DNA from: a virus
Virus record (IMG/VR): IMGVR_UViG_3300037189_000362
Coordinates: 1-20,380 of that record
DNA length: 20,380 nucleotides
Direction: 5' to 3' (one strand)
Positions 1-7,770 of this stretch are shown piece by piece (positions within the stretch are counted from its first letter, which is position 1; each line of letters begins with the position of its first letter). The notes beneath the pieces were generated by a model that worked only from the letters and a program-made list of their open reading frames with translations, made no database searches and was not told where the DNA came from. The translations under genes and the position numbers were made by a program.

Positions 1-468
1 ATTGAACAGCTCTTCCTTGCGCTTAGCGATCTCCTCAGGGTTCTTCATGGACCCGTCTGGATTGGTAGGCTCGCTAAGGGCATCAAGGTTCTCGTACAGA
101 GCCTTGCTATAGTTCTCCATGACCATACGCTCACCGGCAGCCTCAAGGGTCGCCTGAGCACGCCATGGGGCAAATCCACCTGACTTCTCAATGGCCTGAG
201 CAACCTTGCGCTGAAGGTCAGCCTCGCTGGTCGCGGTAGAAACTTCCATGGCACCTGCCTGTTGTTCCTGACGGATACCAAAGGCAGCAACGTCGCTTGA
301 AATAGCACTGAGCTTAGGGCTCAGTTCAGCAAGTGCCTTGTAAATCTCAGCAGACTTCGGAAGCTCAGGCTGAGCAAGGTTGGGCCGGAAGTAAGTATCA
401 ACCGGCGAAGCCGCTGGCTGAAAGATCCGGGTCGGAGAGAAGTCAGGGTTGTTGCGCTGCTGGGCCAC
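1..468 (-). CDS. Internal virion protein, T7 gp15-like (3' end cut by window)
   Basis: The reading frame is open for 156 codons from position 468 to the window edge, with no stop. I chose the GTG at 468-466 because it follows an AGGAG ribosome binding site by seven bases and reads MAQQRNNPDFSP. The frame starts just after the stop of the upstream gp14-like gene, whose last codons contain the AGGAG. The visible part is hydrophilic, rich in Ala, Glu and Lys, and predicted helical. In T7, gp15 is an ejection protein that forms the inner core with gp14 and gp16 and helps build the channel for DNA entry. The assignment comes mainly from its place after genes 11, 12, 13 and 14 and from its composition. 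No catalytic motif is visible in this part. Confidence 0.72.
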   Translation of the reverse strand, partial: MAQQRNNPDFSPTRIFQPAASPVDTYFRPNLAQPELPKSAEIYKALAELSPKLSAISSDVAAFGIRQEQQAGAMEVSTATSEADLQRKVAQAIEKSGGFAPWRAQATLEAAGERMVMENYSKALYENLDALSEPTNPDGSMKNPEEIAKRKEELFN

Positions 469-471
469 GAA

Positions 472-1209
472 TTAGCTCCTCGTCCGCATGATTTCGCGGG
501 AGTACGGATTGAGGTAAAGGTTAGTAGCAAAGGTGCCAAGGTTGCCGCCAATGCTGAGACCAGTGGCCAGCAGGGACGGACTCTGAACGGGCTGCGGGGT
601 AGCCGACAAGACGCGGCCCTGATACTCGCCACGCATGGCTCGCTTGGACTGTTCCATCTGGAATAGGTTGGCACGCTGCTGCTGCTGAGTCACGTTCAGA
701 TAGTCAGCTTCCTTGCGGTAATAATCATTCATCAGGGCATCAACCGACAGGCCACTCACGCCGCCTTCAATGGACGACACGAGGGCTGCGCTGCGTGCCT
801 CAGCCGACTGACGGGCAATCACCTGCATCTCCTGAGAAGCCTTCTTGGACTCCTCCTGCTGACGACGGGAGATGTCCGAATACTGGGAAGCAAGCGACTG
901 TTCGGCAATGGCCTGGTTGGCCGAGTAGATCTGTTTCTGGTAGTCACGCTGGGAAGAAGCCATCTGCGACTGGGTGATGTACCCCATGATCGGAGTAGCC
1001 AAACCAGACAGAAGGCTTGCACCCAACGCGGCGTTCATACCCAGGGCTGCCAAGGGACTCACTGCCCAAGTGGTTGCCGCTGCAGTTGCACCCATAGATG
1101 CTGCCGCACCAGCAGCCGCACCAAGGGCTGCCGTGCCTGCTGCACCGGCTGCGGCACTTGCCGATGCTGCTCCTGCTGCTGCTACTGGAACTGCTGCGAA
1201 GAAGCACAT
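472..1209 (-). CDS. Internal virion protein, T7 gp14-like
   Basis: This 245-residue protein lies between the gp13-like and gp15-like genes, the place of T7 gp14 (196 residues). The first ~100 residues are very rich in Ala, Gly, Ser and Thr and include hydrophobic stretches (for example near LAALGMNAALGASLLSGLA), suited to insertion in a membrane. Residues ~85-190 are charged and Gln-rich (SQRDYQKQIYSANQAIAEQS, ISRRQQEESKKASQEMQ) and probably form a long helix or coiled coil. In T7, gp14 leaves the capsid first and forms a pore in the outer membrane. The ATG at 1209 sits two bases after the gp13-like stop, with an AGGA about 13 bases upstream. The function is inferred from position and composition, because this family diverges quickly. 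Confidence 0.8.
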   Translation of the reverse strand: MCFFAAVPVAAAGAASASAAAGAAGTAALGAAAGAAASMGATAAATTWAVSPLAALGMNAALGASLLSGLATPIMGYITQSQMASSQRDYQKQIYSANQAIAEQSLASQYSDISRRQQEESKKASQEMQVIARQSAEARSAALVSSIEGGVSGLSVDALMNDYYRKEADYLNVTQQQQRANLFQMEQSKRAMRGEYQGRVLSATPQPVQSPSLLATGLSIGGNLGTFATNLYLNPYSREIMRTRS

Positions 1210-1211
1210 GT

Positions 1212-1694
1212 TTATTTGATCCTAATGAATTGATGGAATAGCTCACCGTTTTTGCCACGGGGAGCTGTGTTTAGAAACTCAAAACCAAGCCACTTGAGCC
1301 AACGGACGTGCACAGTGTTCCTGACATCAACCCAGTTCCATAGAACGGGGTAGTCAGTGTGCAACTCATCCACACACCCAGGGACGATCCTGGCAGACCT
1401 GAGGGCCACCTTGGGAAACCCATCGGTGCCGACTAGCCAGCAACACCCAACGAGAAGCTCATTGTCAAGGGTGTGCGGACCAACACCAAAAAGTGCCACG
1501 GCTGTATCGTTGTCGTCTACAACGGCAAACACCTTGTCGCTGTAGATGCAGGAGCTGGCAAGGGCTGCCTTTGGGTCATACCCAAGGGCCTTTGCCTCCC
1601 TAGCATCATCACTCCGCATACCTTCAGAAACGGTGCGGATGTCCTTGATGGTGGCCTGTCTTACGACTTTATGCTCGCTGCGACCGTGTGACAT
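1212..1694 (-). CDS. T7 gp13-like protein with GNAT-like fold
   Basis: The 160-residue protein resembles T7 gp13 most clearly near its C-terminus: LWNWVDVRNTVHVRWLKWLG matches the T7 pattern LWNYVWVGNTSHIRFLKTIG. This segment is also the typical acetyl-CoA-site region of GNAT acetyltransferases, and phage gp13 proteins are often described as GNAT-like. In T7, gp13 is needed for correct assembly of the virion core but is not a lasting major component. I prefer the ATG at 1694, which has GAGG eight bases upstream, over a TTG at 1706 with no better signal. The gene overlaps the last 26 bases of the gp12 gene, which suggests coupled translation. Whether it acetylates anything is unknown. Confidence 0.82.
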   Translation of the reverse strand: MSHGRSEHKVVRQATIKDIRTVSEGMRSDDAREAKALGYDPKAALASSCIYSDKVFAVVDDNDTAVALFGVGPHTLDNELLVGCCWLVGTDGFPKVALRSARIVPGCVDELHTDYPVLWNWVDVRNTVHVRWLKWLGFEFLNTAPRGKNGELFHQFIRIK

Positions 1695-4638
1695 AGCTCG
1701 CCTCAATCTCAGCCGACAAGATGTGGAAGGGGAGGTGGTTATCGTTGATGATGTCGATACGCATCTCTTCGTTCTTACCGTGGACTGGGAATTTAAACGT
1801 ACCAGAATTTATGGGCACCGCAGCAATAACCGATAGGCCAGTGCCAAGGATCTTGCCAGTGAAGTCATACAGGTACACCGCAGAACCGAATCGGTTAACT
1901 GCCCTAGACCGGAAGTACGAAGAGTCGCTGTAGACCAGGTACATGTTGCGGATCTGGTATCGACCAGAAGCAAAGGCAGAAGTACCGCTGTCACTGCGCT
2001 GTTTCATGTACTGGGTGCTGAACTGATACCGGCTGCTGTAGACCTCACCAACCCACACGTCAATGCCGGTGACATCACCCTTGACAATGATGGTATTTGC
2101 AACCGCACCACCAATGCTTCCCGACGGTCTGTTGCCATTATCAGAATTGCTAAACTCTGAGGTGCCGACGCTGTTGAACGCCTGAACTGCGTATGAGTAC
2201 ACGATGCCGGGGAGAGCAGAGCTGTCCTCAAAGAAACCCGTGGTAGCCGTGCCGATTCGCACGGTAACGCCATTAAGGGTTCTCCAGACGATGTAGCCCG
2301 TGGCATCCGCAACGGCATCCCAGGTCAGCTCAACGGTCGTGGCGTGGCTTGTATCGCCATCAGAAGCCTCCAGGTTGGACGGTTTGGTTGGAGGGGTAGG
2401 GCCACCTCCACCACCCCCTCCGCCTCCCCCACCGCCTCCTCCGCCTCCACCGCCGCCACCAGTGTCACCACCATCAGGATCAGGGAACTCAGAGCCCGGG
2501 TCACCAGTGGAATTGTCCTCGCCGGTACCCTCACCACCGTTGGGACCTGAATTGCTGTTATCAATTTCGTTACCCAGCAGGCTGGGAGACCCTGGGATAT
2601 AGACCGTATAGGCATACCCGGCCTCAGACGAGGTTGTTGCCTTGGCCACCACACGGATGCGGGAGTAGTTCTCCACGCTGTAGGGGATGGTGATGGTTGT
2701 CTTGTTAGTGGCAGAATCGTAGGTTTTGACGGTGGGCTCAAAACGCCTGTCAAGATGCGTGACAAATTTACTGTTCTCATCCTTGCGGTTCGGTTCCACA
2801 ATGATCTTCTCAAGGTAGAGACCGTCAGTCCGCTGGATGGCCATGTACAGGGTGGACTTCATCCATGCGATACCCCTGATGGCACTTCCATTGAAGCTCC
2901 AGCGGGACCACGAGGACTGGACCCGCTCGCTACCGCTGTTAAGCCACTTGTAGACGTACAGGTTAAACGGCTCATCATCGGTAACACCGATAAGGATGTT
3001 GTCGTGGGTAGACCCAACGATCTGCCTGAGCTTGCCGCCAATGTACTTGGGGATGTGGGCAGAGATATCAGGGGCAGTCAGCGTGGCGTTATCGTTGGGG
3101 TTCGTGATCATCTCACGGACACCAGAGTAACCACCACGGCTGAACCCAAAGAAGACGCTTTCGGCCACAACCGATGGGCGGCAGTACGACAGGGTGTCAT
3201 AGTTGCCCACCACGTTCAGCGTGGCAGTCTTTGGGGTAAGAGCTGGGTTACCGCTGAGGACAAACTGGGTCTGATCAGAGAAGACCACCAGCCGCTCAGC
3301 AAACGGAACTGCATGGCGGAAGACCGTGATGGCTGGGTAAGACGACCCAACGTCGATAGGGTCAGAGTCCAGGAGCGTGGTGACGGTGCTTCGAAAGAAA
3401 TTGAAGTAGTTACCAGCTTCGGACAGGACAATGGCTTCCTGGCAGAGAAACCCAAGGCGACCACGGAACAGGAAGATGTCGTTAATGGTCTTGCCAATAA
3501 AGCTGGGATTGGGGTTAGACGAAGCATCACCAGCAGCACGGCCGGTCCACTTGTTAGCTGTATTGGCAAAGCTGCTGTACTGGGTACCGTCAAGACGCTT
3601 GAAGACAAACTCAGTGGACGACACGCGGATAAGAGCGTGTGGCATTGTGTTGTAGTTGTAATGCTGGACCGTGGACTGACCAACGGTCTCAGACCAAAGA
3701 CCTTCGCTGAGGGTGCTCGTGGTGTCCTTGGCAGCAAACTTCACATAGTAATCATCTTCGGTGGAGTCTGGAAGACCATCCACACGAACGATCATGTTGT
3801 TCTTGGCTACCGAAGGGAGGTCACTAAATGACTGCACAGAGTTCTTGATGAGGCCGATACCAGATTCACCAAGACCGCTGTTAACGGTCATGTCAAATGC
3901 GGCGGTCTTTGAAAAGTAAGTTGTATAGGAGCCTGCACCACGGGTAACAGTCCATCCATTTCCTGAGCTACCACCATTGGTAACGAAGGCAGCCTTTAGT
4001 TCGGCCATGATGGAAATAACGTCAGCATGGGAAACATTGTTAAACGATTCACCATCAAATGTTGAATTGTTATGCTGACTTGCTCCGCTCTTCATTTCAG
4101 CGGCAAGAGTGCCTGCAATAGCATATTTAGTGCTGTATCCACCTTGCTTGATCCACACCAAAGCCTCATTAACAGCCGCTGCTGTTGCCGTACTAGAGTC
4201 CATGCTGACAACCGTATCGGTGTTCAGGATGAACGTGTAGTCAGCCACAGACACAGCCTTGAACACGGAGTCGGCATTAATGGTCGTGAGGTAGGTAGGA
4301 ACGCCTGCAGTCAGGTGCACGTTACTGTGAATGGTCACCGTCATGGTGGTTGTGGTGCCATCATCATTGATCCGATACACCCCAATGCCACCACTGCGGA
4401 TCACCGCAATGTAACGCTCAGTACCATCCCCACGGTCAATCGCGTGCACCGTGGCCTTCCCTGCGTCACCGTTAATCAGCTTTTGAACATGCTCAGTGGG
4501 TGGACGCTTGCCAAGACCTTCCACAGGCGAGGCATACAGGTTTTCCTGAGCTTCGGCCTGGGTGGGGAACCGCAATGCGGGAGCTTGCTGAGAGACTCCG
4601 TTAAGGAGGTTAGCAATGGAAAGGGTAATAAGACTCAT
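1669..4638 (-). CDS. Tail tubular protein B, T7 gp12-like, with Gly20 linker and FN3 domain
   Basis: The protein has 989 residues, against 794 for T7 gp12. It begins MSLITLSIANLLNGVSQQAP, the usual N-terminal signature of podovirus tail tube B proteins (NGVSQQ). Other family landmarks are DIFLFRGRLGFL and the serine- and aromatic-rich middle. gp12 forms the hexameric nozzle below gp11 and carries the fibres, so it meets the cell surface at adsorption. The extra length lies near the C-terminus: an acidic Gly/Asn/Ser stretch, 20 consecutive glycines (residues 727-746), a fibronectin type III domain (about 749-837), then a return to gp12-like sequence (WVGEVYSSRYQFSTQY). The ATG follows the gp11 stop by three bases, with GAGGA some 15 bases upstream. 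Confidence 0.95.
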   Translation of the reverse strand: MSLITLSIANLLNGVSQQAPALRFPTQAEAQENLYASPVEGLGKRPPTEHVQKLINGDAGKATVHAIDRGDGTERYIAVIRSGGIGVYRINDDGTTTTMTVTIHSNVHLTAGVPTYLTTINADSVFKAVSVADYTFILNTDTVVSMDSSTATAAAVNEALVWIKQGGYSTKYAIAGTLAAEMKSGASQHNNSTFDGESFNNVSHADVISIMAELKAAFVTNGGSSGNGWTVTRGAGSYTTYFSKTAAFDMTVNSGLGESGIGLIKNSVQSFSDLPSVAKNNMIVRVDGLPDSTEDDYYVKFAAKDTTSTLSEGLWSETVGQSTVQHYNYNTMPHALIRVSSTEFVFKRLDGTQYSSFANTANKWTGRAAGDASSNPNPSFIGKTINDIFLFRGRLGFLCQEAIVLSEAGNYFNFFRSTVTTLLDSDPIDVGSSYPAITVFRHAVPFAERLVVFSDQTQFVLSGNPALTPKTATLNVVGNYDTLSYCRPSVVAESVFFGFSRGGYSGVREMITNPNDNATLTAPDISAHIPKYIGGKLRQIVGSTHDNILIGVTDDEPFNLYVYKWLNSGSERVQSSWSRWSFNGSAIRGIAWMKSTLYMAIQRTDGLYLEKIIVEPNRKDENSKFVTHLDRRFEPTVKTYDSATNKTTITIPYSVENYSRIRVVAKATTSSEAGYAYTVYIPGSPSLLGNEIDNSNSGPNGGEGTGEDNSTGDPGSEFPDPDGGDTGGGGGGGGGGGGGGGGGGGGPTPPTKPSNLEASDGDTSHATTVELTWDAVADATGYIVWRTLNGVTVRIGTATTGFFEDSSALPGIVYSYAVQAFNSVGTSEFSNSDNGNRPSGSIGGAVANTIIVKGDVTGIDVWVGEVYSSRYQFSTQYMKQRSDSGTSAFASGRYQIRNMYLVYSDSSYFRSRAVNRFGSAVYLYDFTGKILGTGLSVIAAVPINSGTFKFPVHGKNEEMRIDIINDNHLPFHILSAEIEASYVTRSQRA
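2128..2394 (-). other. Fibronectin type III domain within the gp12-like protein
   Basis: Residues about 749-837 of the tail tube B protein have an FN3 pattern: a start like PTKPSNLEAS, a first-sheet tryptophan in VELTWDAV, GYIVWRT in strand C, and a final YSYAVQAFNSVGTSEFSN with the tyrosine and the Ala-x-Asn-x-x-Gly-x-S pattern typical of strands F and G. FN3 and Ig-like domains on phage virions are thought to bind surface carbohydrates weakly. Here the domain is fused in frame and needs no frameshift. The domain limits are estimated by eye. Confidence 0.85.
2401..2460 (-). repeat. Twenty consecutive glycine codons (poly-Gly linker)
   Basis: Exactly 20 glycine codons run without interruption in the gp12-like gene, just before the FN3 domain. 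The codons are mixed (GGT, GGC, GGA and GGG), so the run is not a simple triplet microsatellite. Mixed codons suggest selection for glycine itself, as a flexible tether. The coding strand is nearly pure G with single-base breaks, so the mRNA could form two-layer G-quadruplexes. Confidence 0.95.
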
Positions 4639-4641
4639 TGG

Positions 4642-5247
4642 TTATCCAGTGAAGTCCTCGGGGTAGTTGCGATCAATGATCCGATACGTTGAGTAGTTAT
4701 CGAAGATGGTCCGATCAGCAGTCTCTCCGTCATACTCACGGAGCTTGGTGAGAGCAAACACCTCGTCACGCAGAGTGAACCCATGGTGCTTCTCAGAGCC
4801 CACCATGCGGTCACCAAAGGTGCGTGCAGCGCGGATCATGATGTACCCACGGGCTGCCTGAGGGATCTCCTCCCAGTCCAGACCGTAGATGACGGTAGCC
4901 TTGATGGTGTTCTCAAACACCGTGGTCTTGTTCTTCTTGTCGTAAAGCTTGTTGCCACGAAGAACAACCTCAAAGTTACCACGGTTGATCCCATCGACAT
5001 CGACCATGAGGGCGTTGGGCGAGACCACAATCTCACCGCTGCTGGGATCTGGGACCAGCTCAACATCCTCCTCGGTATTCCAGTGCCACCCTTCAGACTG
5101 AACCGAAAGGTTAATCTCATCCAGGATCTGAATAGCTAAGGCTGTATCGGAAGAATTGTAACCAGACAGAGAACTGATCGGGGAACACCCGATAGTGCTA
5201 AGCATGGTGTTGATAGCCTGAAGCTTGGTGGTTGGAGTAAGAGCCAT
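4642..5247 (-). CDS. Tail tubular protein A, T7 gp11-like
   Basis: This 201-residue protein is close to T7 gp11 in length (196) and carries family landmarks: LQAINTMLSTIGCSPISSL at the N-terminus, LDEINLSVQSEGWHWNTEED, and the C-terminal YIMIRAARTFGDRMVGSE. gp11 forms the dodecameric gatekeeper ring between the portal and the gp12 nozzle. The ATG at 5247 is preceded by a strong AAGGAGAG. It is followed three bases after its stop by the gp12 gene, as in T7. In this phage it is separated from the capsid gene by a large SGNH-like gene, whereas in T7 it follows gene 10 directly. Confidence 0.95.
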   Translation of the reverse strand: MALTPTTKLQAINTMLSTIGCSPISSLSGYNSSDTALAIQILDEINLSVQSEGWHWNTEEDVELVPDPSSGEIVVSPNALMVDVDGINRGNFEVVLRGNKLYDKKNKTTVFENTIKATVIYGLDWEEIPQAARGYIMIRAARTFGDRMVGSEKHHGFTLRDEVFALTKLREYDGETADRTIFDNYSTYRIIDRNYPEDFTG

Positions 5248-5262
5248 GGGCTCTCCTTTCGA

Positions 5263-6624
5263 TTACTTATTGAGAGCAGCTACGATCAGCCCACCCACAG
5301 CCGCATAGCCGGTCAGCTTGAGATGTTCGTTACCGCTGGTATCGTAGAAGCTGTTGGTGTTCAGGTAGGTGTAGGGGGCCATTTCATTCATATCAATAAA
5401 CATCACTTGATTACCCGTACCGAACGAGACATTGCTCTTGGCAAGAACTCGGGCAGACGCGAGAACACTATCGGAAGAACCCTGGGTATGGGTAACAGCC
5501 ACAACAAAAGCAAGATCCGAAGGGGGATAACCAAGGGCATCCCACTTGGTCTGGAAATGGCCAATCATGGCGTTAGTCTTGGTAGCCCAAGCAGACAGGT
5601 TTCCAGCACCAACATCATTGACACCGGTGTAGGTGAACACCAAGACTCGGCCAGAGCCGCCCTGAAGAACCTGACGCTCACGGAGCTCACGCAGGTAAGT
5701 CGTGATGGTATCACCCGAAGCAACCACGCCATCGCTGATCTGAGTCGTGGTGCCACCGGCGTAGTAACCCATGCCGGTAACAGCAAAACCCTTGACGCTG
5801 CGGGAAATGGACTCAAACAGGAATCCAGCAGGACCGATCACACTTCCCTGACCGTAGTAAGCATCTGTCTTTGTAAATCGAACAGCCTTACCAGAGCGAG
5901 CAGCGTTTGCTGCAATAGTGTGGCTAGCAATGCTATAGCCAGATGTTCCGGTGTTGGTGTTGTAAGACGTTCCGCTAATCCACGCACTGTCTGTTTGATT
6001 AAATGCACCAGCCTTAAAACTGCCAGATCCGGTAGTAAAGGTCGCATACCCAACTCGGTAGGTCAATGCATTAGTCACTCCAAGAGACGAAGTTGCAGCA
6101 AGCTCAGCATACTGGCTGGCTTGATAAGTTGTTCCACTGGCAATATAAGCCCAATCAAGCACAGTACCAGCTGGCTTGAATCCACTGCTGCCGCCGTTCC
6201 AGGCGTTGTTGATCGCAGTGAGGGAAGTCTGGGCTGAACCAAGAGACACCGAAGCAGAGCCACCCTGGGCCGTTCCAATCAGTGCTTGATTTGCATCAAT
6301 GGCAAGAGCAGAATACTTACCAGCGGGCTGAACAACAGTTGCCGTAGCTCCGCCACAAGGGAAGATTCCAGTGGCATAAGCAGCAGCACCAGCATCCAGA
6401 AGACCCTTTTCCCAAGCATAGAACATACCGCCGTTAGTACTGTATGCACCGTTGCTGTCAGCAATCACTACCACGTCCAGCGAATCCCTACCAGCAATAA
6501 CATCCTTGATGAACTGGTTGGCTTCGGTAGAACCGTAGGCTCCGGTACCTTGCTGATTAAGGGTGCTGGTGATATACCCACGGGGGTTACGTTCGCTGTT
6601 GCTGGGATCGAAAACTGCTGGCAT
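5263..6624 (-). CDS. SGNH-hydrolase-like virion-region protein
   Basis: The 453-residue protein shows the blocks of the SGNH (GDSL) esterase/lipase superfamily. Block I is VVVIADSNGAY, with the likely nucleophile Ser57. A Gly block may lie near GMGYYAGGTTTQISD (~285-298). Block III is TGVNDVG, giving the Gly-x-Asn-Asp at 334-337. Block V is near EHLKLTGYAA, with the likely catalytic His434. The usual Asp three residues before that His is a Gly; the nearest Asp is Asp428, six residues upstream. About 200 Gly/Ser/Thr/Ala-rich residues, probably beta, lie between blocks I and II like an inserted domain. No signal peptide is seen. The gene sits between the capsid terminator and gp11, so it is probably a virion protein that could remove acyl groups from host polysaccharide. 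Start: ATG with AAGGA five bases upstream. Confidence 0.72.
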   Translation of the reverse strand: MPAVFDPSNSERNPRGYITSTLNQQGTGAYGSTEANQFIKDVIAGRDSLDVVVIADSNGAYSTNGGMFYAWEKGLLDAGAAAYATGIFPCGGATATVVQPAGKYSALAIDANQALIGTAQGGSASVSLGSAQTSLTAINNAWNGGSSGFKPAGTVLDWAYIASGTTYQASQYAELAATSSLGVTNALTYRVGYATFTTGSGSFKAGAFNQTDSAWISGTSYNTNTGTSGYSIASHTIAANAARSGKAVRFTKTDAYYGQGSVIGPAGFLFESISRSVKGFAVTGMGYYAGGTTTQISDGVVASGDTITTYLRELRERQVLQGGSGRVLVFTYTGVNDVGAGNLSAWATKTNAMIGHFQTKWDALGYPPSDLAFVVAVTHTQGSSDSVLASARVLAKSNVSFGTGNQVMFIDMNEMAPYTYLNTNSFYDTSGNEHLKLTGYAAVGGLIVAALNK

Positions 6625-6659
6625 GTTGTTCCTTGTTGTTTAGGGTTGAGTGAGGAATA

Positions 6660-6688
6660 GGCCAAGAGCCCTTTCGGTACTCTTGGCC
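6660..6688 (-). terminator. Hairpin terminator after the capsid gene (T7 T-phi position)
   Basis: The inverted repeat GGCCAAGAG / CTCTTGGCC gives a perfect 9-base-pair stem, with an 11-base loop that can close further through CC/GG. It begins 20 bases beyond the capsid stop. On the transcribed strand it is followed by TATTCCTC, a weak T-rich run. T7 has its main phage-polymerase terminator at the same place, after gene 10. Partial termination here would lower expression of tail genes relative to capsid. Confidence 0.8.
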
Positions 6689-6708
6689 ATTTGTATTTTC
6701 AAACAGTA

Positions 6709-7698
6709 TCAGGCCGTAGCCAGAACCACCGCCGACTCGGGACGCAGGATGTTGGAACCCATGGCGTACTTAGCCACCATCAGGTTACCCTGAAGGCGCA
6801 TGTCGTACTCGGTTTCCATCGACAGGTCCATCAGCTTCACCGTACCGACAGCACTCTTGTGGAACGCAACGCAGTTGACGTTCGTGAAGGTACCACCGTA
6901 GGTGTTGTTCTGGGTGTTGCTCACAACCTGCTTCAGAATGGCCGCAGCATTGTTGCTCTTCACCAGAGCAATGCCTGCCACCTTCAGCAGCTTACCTTCG
7001 TAGTACGCACCGTTGCTGTCGCCGCCGAAGTCGCGGTCAATCAGGGCCAGACCCTGGGTGCTGTTAACGATGGTCCAGTAGTCATCGGGGGTGACGATGG
7101 CATAGCGATCTTCGCTCGGGACGTTGTTCTTGTCCAGAGCAGCAGCCGCCTTGTACAGACCATCCACGATACCCGCACCGGTGTAAGAAGCGTTTGCAGC
7201 AACGCTATTCTTGGTGGGCATACCAGAGGTGGCCGAAGCCTGACCAGCCAAGCAAGCCAGAGCGATCAGGTTCTTATCGAACTGGTTCGCCAGTGCACGA
7301 CCGATTTCCTGAGCGTAGATCGAACGCACATCGTAGTGGTTCTTCATCTCGTCCAGCTTGTCCACGAACACGCTCGACAGGAGGAGCTTATCAATGTAGA
7401 TAATCTTCTCATTGTGCTTGATGTTGGACAGATAGGTAGAACTGGCCTCAGTAGCAATATCCTCACCGGGGGTGTGGTAAGCCACGCTAGCCACGCCGCT
7501 GGTTGGGAACGAAGCCGACTTGCCGCTGGAAATCGTGCGGATAGTGTGCTTGTCCTTCATCACGGTCGTCGTTTCAAACGCCTGAAGAACCTCACCACCG
7601 AACACCTGAAGGAACAGCGCGTTGTCCGTAGCGAACGTGCCGGTCCAAGTACCCGAACCGTTGGCCTGACCGCCAAGGTTAATCTTAGTAACTGCCAT
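6709..7698 (-). CDS. Major capsid protein, T7 gp10-like
   Basis: The protein has 329 residues, close to T7 gp10A (344). Gene order (portal, scaffold, capsid, terminator, gp11) and its sequence features support the call: a short Gly/Thr-rich start (VTKINLGGQANGSGTWTGTF), the conserved FLQVFGGEVLQAFE, the SGKSASFPTSG segment, the middle IYIDKLLLSSVFVDKLDEMK with the E-loop/spine region, and the C-terminal MRLQGNLMVAKYAMGSNILR. This is the HK97-fold shell protein. It has one of the strongest ribosome binding sites in the window (AAGGAG, seven bases before ATG). A 119-base leader precedes it, the longest gene-free stretch here. I saw no convincing slippery site for a T7 10B-like frameshift near the 3' end. 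Confidence 0.96.
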   Translation of the reverse strand: MAVTKINLGGQANGSGTWTGTFATDNALFLQVFGGEVLQAFETTTVMKDKHTIRTISSGKSASFPTSGVASVAYHTPGEDIATEASSTYLSNIKHNEKIIYIDKLLLSSVFVDKLDEMKNHYDVRSIYAQEIGRALANQFDKNLIALACLAGQASATSGMPTKNSVAANASYTGAGIVDGLYKAAAALDKNNVPSEDRYAIVTPDDYWTIVNSTQGLALIDRDFGGDSNGAYYEGKLLKVAGIALVKSNNAAAILKQVVSNTQNNTYGGTFTNVNCVAFHKSAVGTVKLMDLSMETEYDMRLQGNLMVAKYAMGSNILRPESAVVLATA

Positions 7699-7735
7699 TG
7701 TATGGCTCCTTTAAGTAACAGAATGCGATTGACAA

Positions 7736-7756
7736 GGGACAGCACAAAGCTGCCCC
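7736..7756 (-). promoter_or_regulatory. Hairpin in the capsid leader
   Basis: GGGGCAGC and GCTGTCCC on the transcribed strand pair over eight positions with one A-C mismatch around a five-base loop. The hairpin lies between the candidate promoter and the capsid ribosome binding site. It has no T-run after it, so it is not an intrinsic terminator. It may protect the 5' end of capsid mRNA or be a processing site, as RNase III sites are in T7. Confidence 0.4.
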
Positions 7757-7770
7757 AAACATGGGATGCT

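Noticed and set aside
2755-3831. Open frame of 358 codons on the plus strand opposite the gp12-like gene
   Set aside because: It is a shadow of a confident tail gene. Every supported gene in the window is on the minus strand, and no promoter or motif supports expression.
5323-6237. Open frame of 304 codons on the plus strand opposite the SGNH-like gene
   Set aside because: Composition is Ser/Arg/Ile-rich with no recognisable domain. It mirrors the codon pattern of the SGNH-like gene.
6640-6710. A T7 10B-like frameshift extension of the capsid protein
   Set aside because: I looked for a slippery run near the capsid stop and for a conserved extension, but found neither, and the terminator begins 20 bases after the stop.
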